Of a stretch of DNA of 64,000 nt, positions 40,403 to 52,144 are shown piece by piece (the stretch's first letter is position 1; every line of letters starts with the position of its first letter). Both the position numbers and the translations under genes were made by a program. Below the pieces are notes generated by a model. It saw nothing but the letters and a program-made list of their open reading frames with translations. It was not told the DNA's origin and did no database searches. This stretch comes from Agroathelia rolfsii (Eukaryota; Basidiomycota; Agaricomycetes; Amylocorticiales; Amylocorticiaceae). The stretch spans positions 5,518,001 to 5,582,000 of the forward strand of contig JABRWF010000002.1 in the NCBI GenBank assembly GCA_018343915.1, written 5' to 3'.

Positions 40403-41463
40403 ACAAAAGGCAAACAAACAAGTAGGGTCAAGGCAGAAAGTTGCATGTCAATGCCATTTTCTTCTCTTGGTTTATGACGAGCATCTTGTGTAATATTCAT
40501 ACCTATGAGTGGATGTATAGTGTAAGCTTTGCGAATACAGAAAAGATTGACGAGAATACGCTGTATATGCTCGGGAATGACGAAAGGATATTTGATGTAG
40601 AAAAATACCATATCACACTGACTACTGGCATTGAGTGTAATTTCATAAAACATTAGATTATCGATTGTCATTTTATCCAATGCCCACGGCCAGTCCCGAA
40701 TCGCTATCACCGACGAGCGCGGCTTGATCTGGCCACATATATAAGTAGCCCATCCAGCGAGTAGATCGTAATGAATCATCATGCATCATATATCACCAAA
40801 TACATACATACAGGGTTGGGCACGGCGATAGCATAGGACCTGAGGAAACCACACGTCACGTATATCAACGGATCCATTCATAAATTTTCTCTATTTCTGT
40901 GCGCTGGGCAGCTGGTGAGGGTCGTCATATGAAATCACAATGGGTTGAGCAAAAGATAGGAGAGTTGGGATGAATAAGGGTTCATGTTCGTTAGAAAAGA
41001 AAGAAGGGTGTAATATGCACATGAGAAATTGTCCAAGTTGGGAAAAAGATAGATAGAGAACAAAACAGATATGCAGGTATGACATGAGTGTCGAGTTAGT
41101 AAACCAAGAAAGACAATGAATGAATGCACGATACGTAGGGAGGAAAAAGAGAAAATGGAAAATGGTATCGAGAAGATGATCACGTAGCTATAGATACACA
41201 GATATCAACAAAGTGATAGATGGAATGATGCGGCATGGATAAAACAAAAAAGGATATGTATGGAAAGCAAAAAGGGAAAAATCTGATGCACAATCAAGAT
41301 AAACAACACGGGATTGAGCTGAGAGAATCCCATAAGAGGCGAAATCAATCAAAAAGAGGGCAAAAAAAAAGAAACAGCATCGTGAAAGAGAATGTAAAAA
41401 AGGTAAAGAAAAACCAAAGGAACATGATGATGCCGGCAGGTAGCTTTCTTGGGGCTGTTGCTC
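40403..41463. other. Intergenic region, purine-rich on the plus strand
   Basis: Facing 3' ends of the secreted-protein gene and F-box gene 4. Strongly A/G-rich between 41230 and 41450 on the plus strand. Open frames here are a product of that composition. Confidence 0.5.
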
Positions 41464-42840
41464 TCATGAGACCATAGCCAGGCGCTGACGCAGCTGGTGT
41501 GTTGTGATCTCTTTCCCGCGGCAATTCTCCAACCTTACACCATGAACCTCACAGAGGTCGGCTATTCTTAGCCAAAACTTAAGCAATGATTCCCATGGAT
41601 ATTCGGTCCTGTCCTTGTCACTAGCCGGTGACAGATCGCGGATGACCTTAAGGGAAGGGAACGCACCCGGCTTGAGGAGACTCAAGAGCTGCTCTTGCAT
41701 GGAGAAATAACCCCCCTGTCGTCTTGGAGGGCCTAGTAGTCGGTTATGGATGTCGCGAATACCAATGAACTCGAGCTTGGCATGGCGGGGAAGGAGTACG
41801 TGGGGTGGGATCCAATCAGGATCTTGCCAGTTCCATTCTGCATCGGCGCCGCAGAAAAAGTGACGCAAGTTTGGGCAGAATGTGTCGAGGGGGATGGAAG
41901 ATTGGGGATGAGATGACGCCAAGTTATGTTCTTCGACCGCACGAGAGGAGTGCCCGAGCTCCAGCTGCAAAAGCTTTGAGCCATGAGATTCAAAGAACGA
42001 CACGAATCCTGCACCACTATAGTCGAAGTCGCTGGAGATAACGAAAAGATTCGACAAGAGGGGGATATCCCAGCGAGCAAGGATAGCAAAAGTGGTATCG
42101 TCGAGTGTCACCTTGAGAGAACGAAGAACGGGCAACGAAATAACAGGGGCAGTTTCAACATTACCGCACATCATCGTAAATGAAGGAATGCAAAGCTCGA
42201 GGTATTCGAGATTATCAGCCGTATTCTGCAACGGGGAAGTCATATGGAAATGAAATGGGACACCATCGTAATTTGTCCAGGAGAGTCGACGAAGCTGATT
42301 TTTGGGATGTGCAAGTGCGGAGAGCATTTGGTAAGGCTCACAACGCGGATCGCGTGATTCGTCGAGTCTATTCCTGCGGACTGAGAAATGATCGGAGTAG
42401 ATGAGTAGCTGGGTTGCATGGTCGAAGATGACTCGAATGTCCGCAGGATCGCATCGCGCGCAGAATATTGTTTCAATGTGTAATCGACGGATATATTGAC
42501 CGCTTGTAGAGGGGAGACCCTGCACGATGCTTTGGTGAAGCAGTGTCGAAGCGAGCGCCTTGGCCTGGCCCGAAGAGCTGATCCAGATGAACTCGTACAG
42601 AATCTCCTGCGCGAGTCGATGCCACGCCTTGCTCACGAGCGATAAGGTGCACTTTGTCGCCAAGCTATCGCGATACTGCTGATACTGAGATGGCACATCA
42701 TCCTCAAAAATTTGATCATTCTGTGCTGGGTGTAGGGGATCTGTCAACATGGCGGTGGCTTCCCGCATGATAGTCAACCATATTTCTGTTGGTAATTCGG
42801 GGAGGTCGATTCGAGGTTCAAATTGTATTGATTTTCTAGA
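41464..42840 (-). CDS. F-box-like protein 4 (5' end unresolved)
   Basis: One long exon from about 42811 down to the stop at 41464, roughly 450 residues. It begins with an F-box-like stretch (RIDLPELPTEIWLTIMREA) followed by SLVSKAWHRLAQEILYEFIW, which is the usual basidiomycete F-box layout, then Leu-rich helical sequence (NLEYLELCIPSF, LRSLKVTLDD, FPSLKVIRDL). It is not closely related to the three-gene array. The exon is preceded by a good acceptor (TTTCTTCTAG) and no in-frame ATG before the F-box, so a first exon lies upstream. One candidate in phase is an ATG near 43044 (MAAICFLIPSL) with a weak GTGATC donor; it is not certain. Confidence 0.65.
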   Translation of the reverse strand, partial: SRKSIQFEPRIDLPELPTEIWLTIMREATAMLTDPLHPAQNDQIFEDDVPSQYQQYRDSLATKCTLSLVSKAWHRLAQEILYEFIWISSSGQAKALASTLLHQSIVQGLPSTSGQYIRRLHIETIFCARCDPADIRVIFDHATQLLIYSDHFSVRRNRLDESRDPRCEPYQMLSALAHPKNQLRRLSWTNYDGVPFHFHMTSPLQNTADNLEYLELCIPSFTMMCGNVETAPVISLPVLRSLKVTLDDTTFAILARWDIPLLSNLFVISSDFDYSGAGFVSFFESHGSKLLQLELGHSSRAVEEHNLASSHPQSSIPLDTFCPNLRHFFCGADAEWNWQDPDWIPPHVLLPRHAKLEFIGIRDIHNRLLGPPRRQGGYFSMQEQLLSLLKPGAFPSLKVIRDLSPASDKDRTEYPWESLLKFWLRIADLCEVHGVRLENCRGKEITTHQLRQRLAMVS

Positions 42841-45106
42841 AGAAAAAGAGGTCAGTTATGAAATTCTTCGGACATTAATAAAGAATGATGAATAGAAGAG
42901 GAGATGATTCAGGATGCACAATAAACCGGGGTACGTCACATGCATCACTTCGAAAACAAAAGAAAACACAACGATAGAGCAATGGTATCGGAGACCGATC
43001 ACCGCAAGCTTGGTATAAGGAAGCAAATTGCGGCCATTCTCGATCCGCGTTCGATACAAACAACATGCCTTCATACAAATGGTGAGCCTGATAGCAGAAC
43101 ATTATGGATGTAGAGTCCATCATGTAGACACTTATACAAAAGGAGCCGCGAGGAAAGGTTCCTGAAACAATTGTCCTCGACAATATGGTGGCCATACAGA
43201 AGACACTAGTGGTTGTGCACTAGTGGGCTATAGGAGACCGGAATAGTTGAAGCGCCAAGGTGCCAGTATCGAACCGAGACAAATGGCCGGTGGATATGGC
43301 AGAGAACAAGCGAAAACGCAGAAACAAAGAGTCCATACACGAACGCCAAACCAAGACCTACCCTTTATTTCTCCTTGGATTAATCTTCATAGACTTGAGC
43401 AAGGAGCTCGTGCCACGCTTCAGGTTGCTGGGTTTGAGGGAAAGGACAGGCATATTCAAGGGGAGGTATGTTCCAAGGTCGATGCAAGTTTTTCAGATAG
43501 AGAAGAGATGTTGGTGATTGGGCGTTCTCGACAGTGACTGGAAGAGACGGATAGAGCACAAGGAGGAGGAACGGGCCAGTGGGGTGGGGGATATAACTGA
43601 GCTGAGATAATAAGCGAATGAGGGCGGCCAGGGCCAAGTCTTGGAATCCTTGGATATTTGCCGCTTAGGGTGGAGCCCACGTGATCTACTCCCCTCGATG
43701 CTGCTTATGTCATCTCCCGTCCCGTCGCGGATAGGCAAGGTCCGAGCAGACTGTAATGAATGAATCTCATGATGCATTATAATCCAATTGATCGTATATC
43801 CAAATGACCATATAATCGGCGATGCACTTGCCAATGGCACAAGTGGATAAGACCAGGTCAGACCAGCTGTCCTATCCTGATATCATCTCTCCCCCTGTCA
43901 CTCAGTCAATGGTTTGCTAGTAGGTCCCTACTGGTCCAGTACCAGTAGTCGTTAGACCCTAATGGAACACCCTGTTTTGTCAGCCTTGCAACTAATTAGT
44001 TCACTTTCAATAAATACAATTGCTGTACTATCTATCATCCAAACCAGACCAGAACGTACAATCGCCAATTCAGGCATGCCATAATATTGACTCCGTCAGA
44101 TTCCATGTCAGGCAAGTCTAGACGCTCAAGCATCTATGTATAGGCCCGCAAGGTTTCTAGCCATGTGCTTTCCGCTGGAAAACTGTACCTGTCCCCGCAC
44201 TGATAGGCAAATTTTTATATTCACTTGTTCATTCTGGTGAGGACTCCTTCTCAGTTCAAGTGCATCTATTCCGTCCCTTCTGAATCTTGATACAGCGGGC
44301 CGCTGCAGCACAGCGTCAGCGAATGCTTTTCCTCACTGCCATCCGTTTCTCGAATTTCACCGATGCTTATGCGCCTATTGTACTGACATCCTGCCAAATA
44401 GTGACTAGACGACACCGCCTTTTCTGCGGCGGAAGCCGCGCTGGCCCCCTGTTACAAATGGGTCACTTGAAACTTCCCCCGCCAGGATCGTCGCTTGGCG
44501 CATCCGTGCAGTTTGTTCTTTGTTTTTTTTTTGTTTTTTTTCTGAATTTCTGAATTGCTGAAACGTTCAGCCATTCTAATGCGATTAGCGTGTAATGAAT
44601 GTCAGGCCTGATTACAATTTTTGTGCGCCGATCCGGTCTCATGTGTCGGTGCCAGTATGCGCAGGCAGCGACGCGTCGGTCGACTCGCTCCGGATCATTC
44701 TCGTTTACAAACTCCGGTTTTTACTGCCGGATTCAGACCGCATCCGGCCGGCCCATGGCTGCCCGAGGTTTCTCTCATTAACGGAAAAAAAAAAGTCCAG
44801 CAGCAATCCGTGAATGAACTATGAGCTGTCTTGATGACGAGAAAAACATACAACAACAAACAAAAAGGGTTGTTACAAAAATGAATTGCCATAATAGACC
44901 TAATTACACTTGGCTTCTGAATATCATTAATGACACATCCTGGATTACAACTCAACAAACACTCCCAATGATCCTTCAACGTCCGTTCTAATCGTTAGAT
45001 TCTAGGATCTTTTCATGACTATATATACGTGGATGACAAAAATTGGGGTGACAAAAATGGCAACAAACGGTTTGCAGGAGGGAAGCCAGGGATAGAAAGT
45101 CGATCA
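42841..45106. other. Intergenic region with no supported gene
   Basis: Probably includes the first exon and promoter of F-box gene 4 (before about 43250). The remainder has short overlapping frames on both strands without family features; GC is locally high at 44600-44780. Confidence 0.45.
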
Positions 45107-46489
45107 TCAGCGCCCAAACATAACTACGGACAAGACGAACAAGATAAGGAGAGACCATAACAATAACTTACAGCTGTACGGCCGGCGGTGCAAAGCCATG
45201 CTATCGACAGCGTACCGAGATCCAAGAACAGTATGGGTGGCACGCGATACCATTCTTTGTTCGTACTTGCGCAGCATACTCTTGAATGGCTGATCCGTTG
45301 GCTTCGACAACAGCTCGCCCAGCTCGAGCGCATCCATAAGGGCCGAAATGGCGCCTGCGCCACGGACTGGAAGCAGACACATCCAAAATTAGACGAATCA
45401 ATTGGACAGGCATGAATTGGTCTTACATGGTGACATAGGGTGAGCAGCATCACCTAGCAACGTAACCGGTCCATCCGAGTTAATTTTTGGGACCATGTCA
45501 CGGATGTACAGAGGTTTAAACATGTGTCCGGGCTCTTGATAGTTGAGGATGTCGACCAAAGCCGGATGCAGGTCACCGCATTTTTCGCGCACGAATTTGA
45601 GCTGTTCCTCGGGCGAGGCCTTGTAAACCCAAAAGTCGGGCTTGCGCGCCTCCTCGTCCAGCCATGGCAGGAGCCAGTAGAAATCGCAGCTACCGTCAGG
45701 ATACACGTTTTTGAGTCCAATCCAGAGGCGGAAGCCTTCTGCATGGACCATACGCATGGATCCCCCCATCTCACGTTCCTTTTCCGACTGTTCCTTCGAG
45801 AGACGCATCTCCCCTGCAATCACCCCCACCGGTAGAGGGTTGAGCTCAACAGGGTCGTCCTTGTACAACTCGCTCCGTACGATGGAGTTGACACCGTCCG
45901 CACCAATGAGGACATCGCCTGTAGCGGTCGTACCATCACGAAAATAGACCATAACCTTGCCATCTTGCCCCACGATGTGATGGTCATACCGCTTGTTCCA
46001 GTGCACAGGAAGGCCCGTCGCTAGCCATTCGCGGAACCGGGCTCGATTTGCACGTAGGAAGCCTGAGCCACCACCACCATACGAGCCTGTGTAGCCATCG
46101 AACATGGCAGACTCATCCGGTCTTGTCCCGCCATAGCTGACAGAGATTGTGTTAATAGGTTTAGCGGTGGCAGGCACGATGCGCTCAAGATCTGGTATCA
46201 AACTGCCGACACGAGACAAGACGGTATTTACAGTGAGAAGCTTATTTTCACACAAGAGGTAAATGATGCGTACTCGCTCAGAGTCACTGCCCAGCCTTGA
46301 TCGCGCGCCAAAGCATGTTCGTCTCGTTCAAATACTTCAAAGTCCACACCCTTCGACCTGAGATATTGTGCAAGTGCGAGACCACTGCAAAATGGTTAGA
46401 AAATAACATCAAGAAAGAAATAATGCATAGAGCGAAAGAGTATACCCCATGCCGCCTCCGACAATCAAGACTTTAGGAAGCGCGACCAT
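45107..46489 (-). CDS. FAD-dependent monooxygenase 1 (PHBH-like)
   Basis: 396 residues in four exons: 46489-46446, 46384-46274, 46202-45427 and 45366-45107. Class A flavoprotein hydroxylase: NAD(P)H reduces FAD, which activates oxygen to hydroxylate a small, often aromatic, substrate. Motifs: dinucleotide-binding GGGMGG within VLIVGGGMGGLALAQYL, the acidic end of the beta-alpha-beta fold (DFEVFERD), the DG motif GADGVNS, and the GD motif GDAAHPMSPFRGAGA. The substrate cannot be inferred. The last 16 codons before MFGR form a possible 48-nt intron (GTAAGT...CGTAG, multiple of three). If it is not spliced, the protein would end in a hydrophobic tail (LLLWSLLILFVLSVVMF). Tandem paralogue of the next gene, with the same intron positions. 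Confidence 0.85.
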
Positions 46490-48404
46490 AGCAGAAGTTC
46501 GATTCGGGGCTCTCAATGATTTTAATGATTGGGATAATGAAAGACCTCTGGGACGAAGCATGCGCTAGAAACATGGCACGCTCTGGTGGTGCTTTTATAG
46601 GTGTACCTTCATCATTGAATCAACAATGGGATGTCTCGGTGTTAGTAACAGATCATTCCATCTCCTGGGTTTGTTGATGTGTCCGAGTTGCACTATAGTT
46701 GTGTCGAAATATTGGGAAACAGAGGTTGTAGCCGTACAGCTGGTCCGTACTTGTTAAAAAATACATCCAAAACTAAGACTTCAGTCGTAGATCACAATCC
46801 AATAAATTTATTGTGGCTCTCGTAGTCCGGCTATTTTGCATGTTATACGCTTGAGGCTAGAAAGCATGATTTTCTTGAACCAACAGCCCAGACACATTTA
46901 GATGGTAGATCAAAATATCTGATGCACCGTGCATTCGTTTCCGTATCTTATCAATTCCCCGCACACCGGGATTGACACACCTGAGTAAGCCCATCAAAAT
47001 TTCAAATAGTGCCGGATTAAAGTCGTAGTCAACTTTGAATGACAGTTGAGCCAAAGTAGGTGGAAAGAATAGCGTGAATCGAAATCGTGCCTAACCTCAG
47101 GAGGGAATTGCGTGAATAGGAATTGGTTGATGACGAAGACAACGCCACTGAGACACGGGTCATTTCTACTCCGTTGTACCCCAAAGCATCCGTAGTTTGG
47201 GTACTATAAAGACGCAAGAATTCAATAGTTATTATCCAACCTTCAGTCACACCTGGAGGCTCTTACTGGTAATGAATCAATATGAACAGGTTTGAGTAAG
47301 GATGAGCTACTTGTGAATCGAGATTGGACAGCCCTAAGAATGTAGGAGAGCCACGTCATGGCTTCGTGATGATGTGTACGAAGAAAATTGAAGAAGTGAT
47401 CTGATAATGAACAGGCCCGCGAGACTAAGAGTAATAAAATTGAAGTCGAGAACGTGAGTGATCCATGATATTAGTAGACCCCTTGAGAGCAAGACAATCA
47501 TATAAGCCGGAATTTAAGGGCAAATTATAGACGGATGAATATGGGATTGAAAGACCCCCTAAGGAAAGACTGTCGAGACCTCGTGATCGAGATAGCTATT
47601 GAAATTGGTCGTTTGAATCAGTGTTATGACAAGAAATGAAATCGACAAACTGCCCGCCAGTAATGGGCCTGGGGGAGGGGGAATAAAAAGCAGTAACTAG
47701 GTTTATCCCAGTGGCCATTTGAAATTTGACACCGAAATTGCATGCACGAACAATCCAAGTAACATTGCTGCATGCCATGAATACTGAGTAATGAATATTA
47801 TTTTTATTCATGAACACCATGAATCGCAAAGCTCAACAAGGACCAACGTCGCTGCCCGAAACTGCATTCAATTTTCTTCTACTGGTCACATGACCGGCAC
47901 CAATATTGTCCGAACTCTAACTCTAAGATGGCATGAAGCTCAAAAAAATGTAAGGAGTCAAGTACATTATTGGCGTGCCCATGTAATGCTTTTGTCTGAA
48001 CCTTCAATTTTTCGACTTCTGTAGAATGCAGGTCTGTATCTTCTTCGTTTTGCCTTTATCTAGTGTGATTTAACGACCAGTGAATACCATGTCATCTTGA
48101 CGACGTTAACCCCCCATTGATTTCATTCCCCAAACATTCTATTGTAACCAAACATTGGGGATTGTCTGAACAACAATCTTCCGGTGATGACAAAAAAAAA
48201 TCCAAAGGAGATTAAAGAGAAAGAGAGACGTATTACAAGAAAAATAATTGCTAATAAATTGACTAACGCACAGAAAGGAGCGAATGGCCATGAATTACAA
48301 CCTGAGGCTATTTCCTCAGCTTTTTTCTTTTTCGTTTCCTCTGGTTATTAGTTTCCGCCCTCGGATCTTCTGACGACTGGATGGGCGGCGTGAAAAACCA
48401 ATTA
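46490..48404. other. Intergenic region between the monooxygenase paralogues
   Basis: About 1.9 kb, AT-rich; no gene and no clear third paralogue remnant seen. Confidence 0.5.
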
Positions 48405-49782
48405 TCAGAGAAACAGGGTCAGTAGGAAAAAAGAAGATGACTTACAGCCGCGTGGAGGGCGATACGAAGCCATGTTATTGACAGCGTGACGCGATCCGAG
48501 AACAGAAGGCATGGAGCGAGAGACCATCTCTTCTTCGTACTTACGCAGTAGGTTCTGAACAGGCTCGTCTGTCGGCGTCGACAATAGCTCCCCCAGCTGG
48601 AGAGCATCGATGATGGCCAAGTTGGCACCTTCACCACGGACTGCGAGTAAGAGTAAGAGTAACAATCAGTAATAATGCTGGATGGAGAAGCGGAATGAAC
48701 GTACAGGGAGATTGGGCATGAGCAGCGTCGCCAATCAGAGTGACAGGCCCATCCGGGCATACTTTGGGCAACAGATCACGGATCTGCAACGGCTTAAACA
48801 TGAGCTCAGGCTTTTGGAAGTTGAGAAAGTTGACTAGGCCCGGATGTAGGTCTTCGCATTTGCGGCGCACGAATTTCAACTGTTCTTCGGGTGAAGCTGT
48901 GTAGACCCAAAAATTGGGCTTGCGCGCATCTTCGTCAAGCCAGGGCATGAGCCAATAGAAATCACAGCTGCCATCCTCGCGTACGTTCTTGAGTCCGACC
49001 CAGATACGGAAGCCCTCAGCGTGAGTCATGCGCATGGAGCCGCCCAGGTCGCGCTCCTGTTCTGACAGTTCCGGCGGAAGATGTACCTCGCCTGCAATCA
49101 TGCCCACTGGCAATGGGTTCAGCTTGACGGGGTCATCCTTGTACATGCAGTTTCGTACAGATGAGTTAACACCATCAGCACCAACGAGAACATCACCGAC
49201 GGCAGTGGTACCGTCACGGAAGTGCACTGTAACCTTGCCGTCTTCACCCACAACGTGATGATCGTACCGTTTATCCCATAGCACAGGTAGGTCCGTTGAG
49301 AGCCATGTACGTAAACGGGCACGATTCGCACGCAAGAAGCCCTCGCCTCCTCCCCCGTATGCACCAGTGTAACCATCGTATACGGCAGCCTCGTCTGGTT
49401 TTGAGCCGCCGTAGCTAACGGAAATGGTTTCAATCGGTTTGGCCGTCGTGGGCAAAATGCGTTCAAGTTCAGGAATTAGGCTAGCAGCGCGGGAGTGAAA
49501 ATGAGAAAGAAAGAAAAAAGGATGTATGAACAGATGGAAGCAAGGTTGTACGCACTCTGTCAATGTTACTGCCCAGCCTTGATCCCTTGCTTGGGCATTT
49601 TCATCACGTTCGAATATCTCAAATTCGACGCCTTTGTGTCTCAAATATTGCGCAAGGGTGAGGCCGCTATAGGTCACGACCGCGAGCGAATGTTAGATTG
49701 CACATGGAAACGAGACAAAAAGGTGGGTGGAGACATACCCCATGCCTCCACCGATGATCAGGACTTTGGGAAGTGTACTCAT
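48405..49782 (-). CDS. FAD-dependent monooxygenase 2 (PHBH-like)
   Basis: About 390-400 residues in four exons, first 49782-49739. Motifs match its paralogue: VLIIGGGMGGLTLAQYL, EFEIFERDENA, SYGGSKPDEAAVYDGYTG, GADGVNSSVR and GDAAHAQSPFRGEGANLAI (His-Ala-Gln where the neighbour has His-Pro-Met). A GTAAGT lies in the same C-terminal place as in monooxygenase 1. If spliced there to the acceptor CATCCAG the protein would end with VRRSEGGN and the stop would be at 48348; read through, it ends at 48405 in a hydrophobic tail. Function as for the paralogue, substrate unknown. The pair arose by tandem duplication and both look intact. Confidence 0.85.
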
Positions 49783-52144
49783 GATGGCAAGCTGGCTTGA
49801 TAGTCTGAAAGGGCAAGATTAGCAGGCACTGGCAAGGGACGGAGGATTTATAGAGAGCGCAAAGTACATTGATGACCGACGCTAATAATGTGCCCGGGTT
49901 ACTGATGATGATCGTCGTTGGGAAATATTTCGAGTTGAAGGCTGCGGCCTATGGTAATGGAGTGAAGGCAAACACCGCCGCCTCGGTGCCAATAGTTATA
50001 GATGGCATTTGTCTCGTTTCCTAGGCCTATGGAAGAGAGTTTACTCAGAAAGCCGATGGATGGAATGTTACGGAGCCAAGGATTGCTGGCCCAAAGGGCG
50101 ACCGCGCAGCTCTCGGAATACGGCATCCGTCCTGTGTGTCTCCGAGGAGGCCTTCAGTGTCCCTTATTCACTGCTGCTTGCACTCACTTCGCCCTTCTGG
50201 CTTCTACATATTGTACCTATAAATCATAATAATCGTTTTATGAATATACGTGCCCTTAGCTATAATTTCCTTACTACAACAGATACAGAGGAAGATGGCC
50301 TGCATTCACCGTATCTGGCATAACCGTCCCTTCCTTAGGTAAAAAAAATTTAAAGCATGATGCAATACCCGGTGTGTTGTATAAATCTCCTCCCGTCTAC
50401 CGGCCTTGACTCATCTATGATCATCCCATTTGGCTGGCCGGGGATATGATTTACGTATTCGAACTGTCCAGAGATGAGAGCACTAAAGGAGCTCAATGAT
50501 TGCCTACTGATGATAATTCAAGGTGAACAACCCGCAAGGTTTGAATAGACAAGATCTCATGCCAGAGTTTAGCTATCTCAGGGACTTGAAATCATCAAAG
50601 CACGTTAGATCCAGAAAATCGCAAGTGATACGCATTTCATAAATTAGGCTCGACTTTCCTTTAGCTCAACGCTTCTACAGCAGCACAATGAAAAAAATAA
50701 AAAATGCAAATTCAAATACCGTAGGACTGCCGATGGGGCCTTAATTTATTAATTTTTTGCCCCTGCACTGACCCTTACCATCTTCATCTGTAGATTGAAG
50801 TCACGACCATTTAGCTCGAACAGGATCTCGGTGAAAGGATGGTCCGGCTTGCTGTGAAGATCGGATCTAGAAAGTCAGTGGTGGTTTAGAGCATTCGGGC
50901 GGGGCAAAATACAAGCCTAAGCAGAGACAACCACCGGTATTGCGTGGAGCTACAGAGATCACTGGCAGACCGCTGTCGTGAAACCGTGCGGCCAGGTTAG
51001 GGAGAAAGATGAAACCCACGAGGACGATACATTGGTCTGTGCAGGGCTAGAAGAACTCTGTCAAGGTATCGTTGCCACATTGGTAGTAGAGCGCACAGAT
51101 GTGGACAAGCACCGGCACCACGATGTGCACCGAACAGAGATTTGTATCTAGAACCGATGATTGTCTTCCATGCGTATAACACGTACAAGCCGGTTAAATC
51201 ATCATGCAAATCAACTTTTAGTACTGATTAATATATCGATGAATAGCACCGTTCTCATCATCGCGATTGATACTGATTACATGTAATAGCTTACCTACCT
51301 ACGTTCTGTTGGCAGATCTACTAGGTAGACAGCAAAAATCACATGATCCTCACCTATAATAAATCCGAATTCCGGTCGTTTTTCCGAATCCACCATGGCC
51401 TTGACCTAAAGATGTCCGCCGTGTCCGTCTTGCCAGTGCAAGGTGCCAGCAACTACAAATGCGATGCTCCATTAGCGTCAAGAAATTTCTTGAGAGTGTC
51501 TTTTGACAATGCAATCGAATCACAGGCATGTTGTGGTGCAGTAGGCTTCGTTTGACTAGAAGCTCTGCACGCTGAGGACACGACTTTGTTGTGCGACGTC
51601 AAGTCAGCACCCGCGCGCCTATCATCAGAGCTTCGTGATAAATTCTTTGGCGTACTCGCACTCCACGCAAACACGATCATCCTATGAGTTCATTTGCGCT
51701 AGCCTCGAGCGTCGGTACCGTACTTGCTGCCAGCACTCATATCACCGAGCCTGTCCGGTACACATTTGAAATGCAACTCGAGTGTACAGCCTGGATCTGT
51801 CAACGTATGTCATGGATGTGCTTACTAGCAGACATACTATCAATGTCTAGACGCCTGTCACTGGCCTCCCGCAGATGCGAACTGACAGAGCGGTTAGATC
51901 AAGCGTCCTACATTAGATGCCTCCATTCATCGAACTGACACCTCGGGAGGAGATAGCCATAGTGGTTGGGTTCTATTATCAAACCTGCCATCAGCTACGT
52001 GGCTTGCTTTTTTCATATCGCCTTCGCAGAAAAAAGGACTGTTTATAATGCTACCTTATAAAGACGGCGCCTTTGCCTTTTGAACATCATCTAAGCCCCA
52101 AATCTTAATCCTGTCTCTGTTTTTTCTCTGTTCTAGCGACAACC
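49783..52144. other. Intergenic region with a coding-like relic
   Basis: Starts with the promoter of monooxygenase 2. The minus strand between about 51060 and 50752 reads as coding-like sequence (for instance LAARFHDSGLPVISVAPRNT), reported as a finding. Nothing else recognisable. Confidence 0.45.

Noticed and set aside
40935..41477. Open frames on both strands around 41 kb
   Set aside because: Produced by the purine-rich composition; no motif, splice or start context supports them.
42875..43195. Minus-strand 106-codon frame upstream of F-box gene 4
   Set aside because: Does not connect in phase to the F-box exon and has no recognisable domain. A different short exon near 43044 is the better, still weak, candidate.
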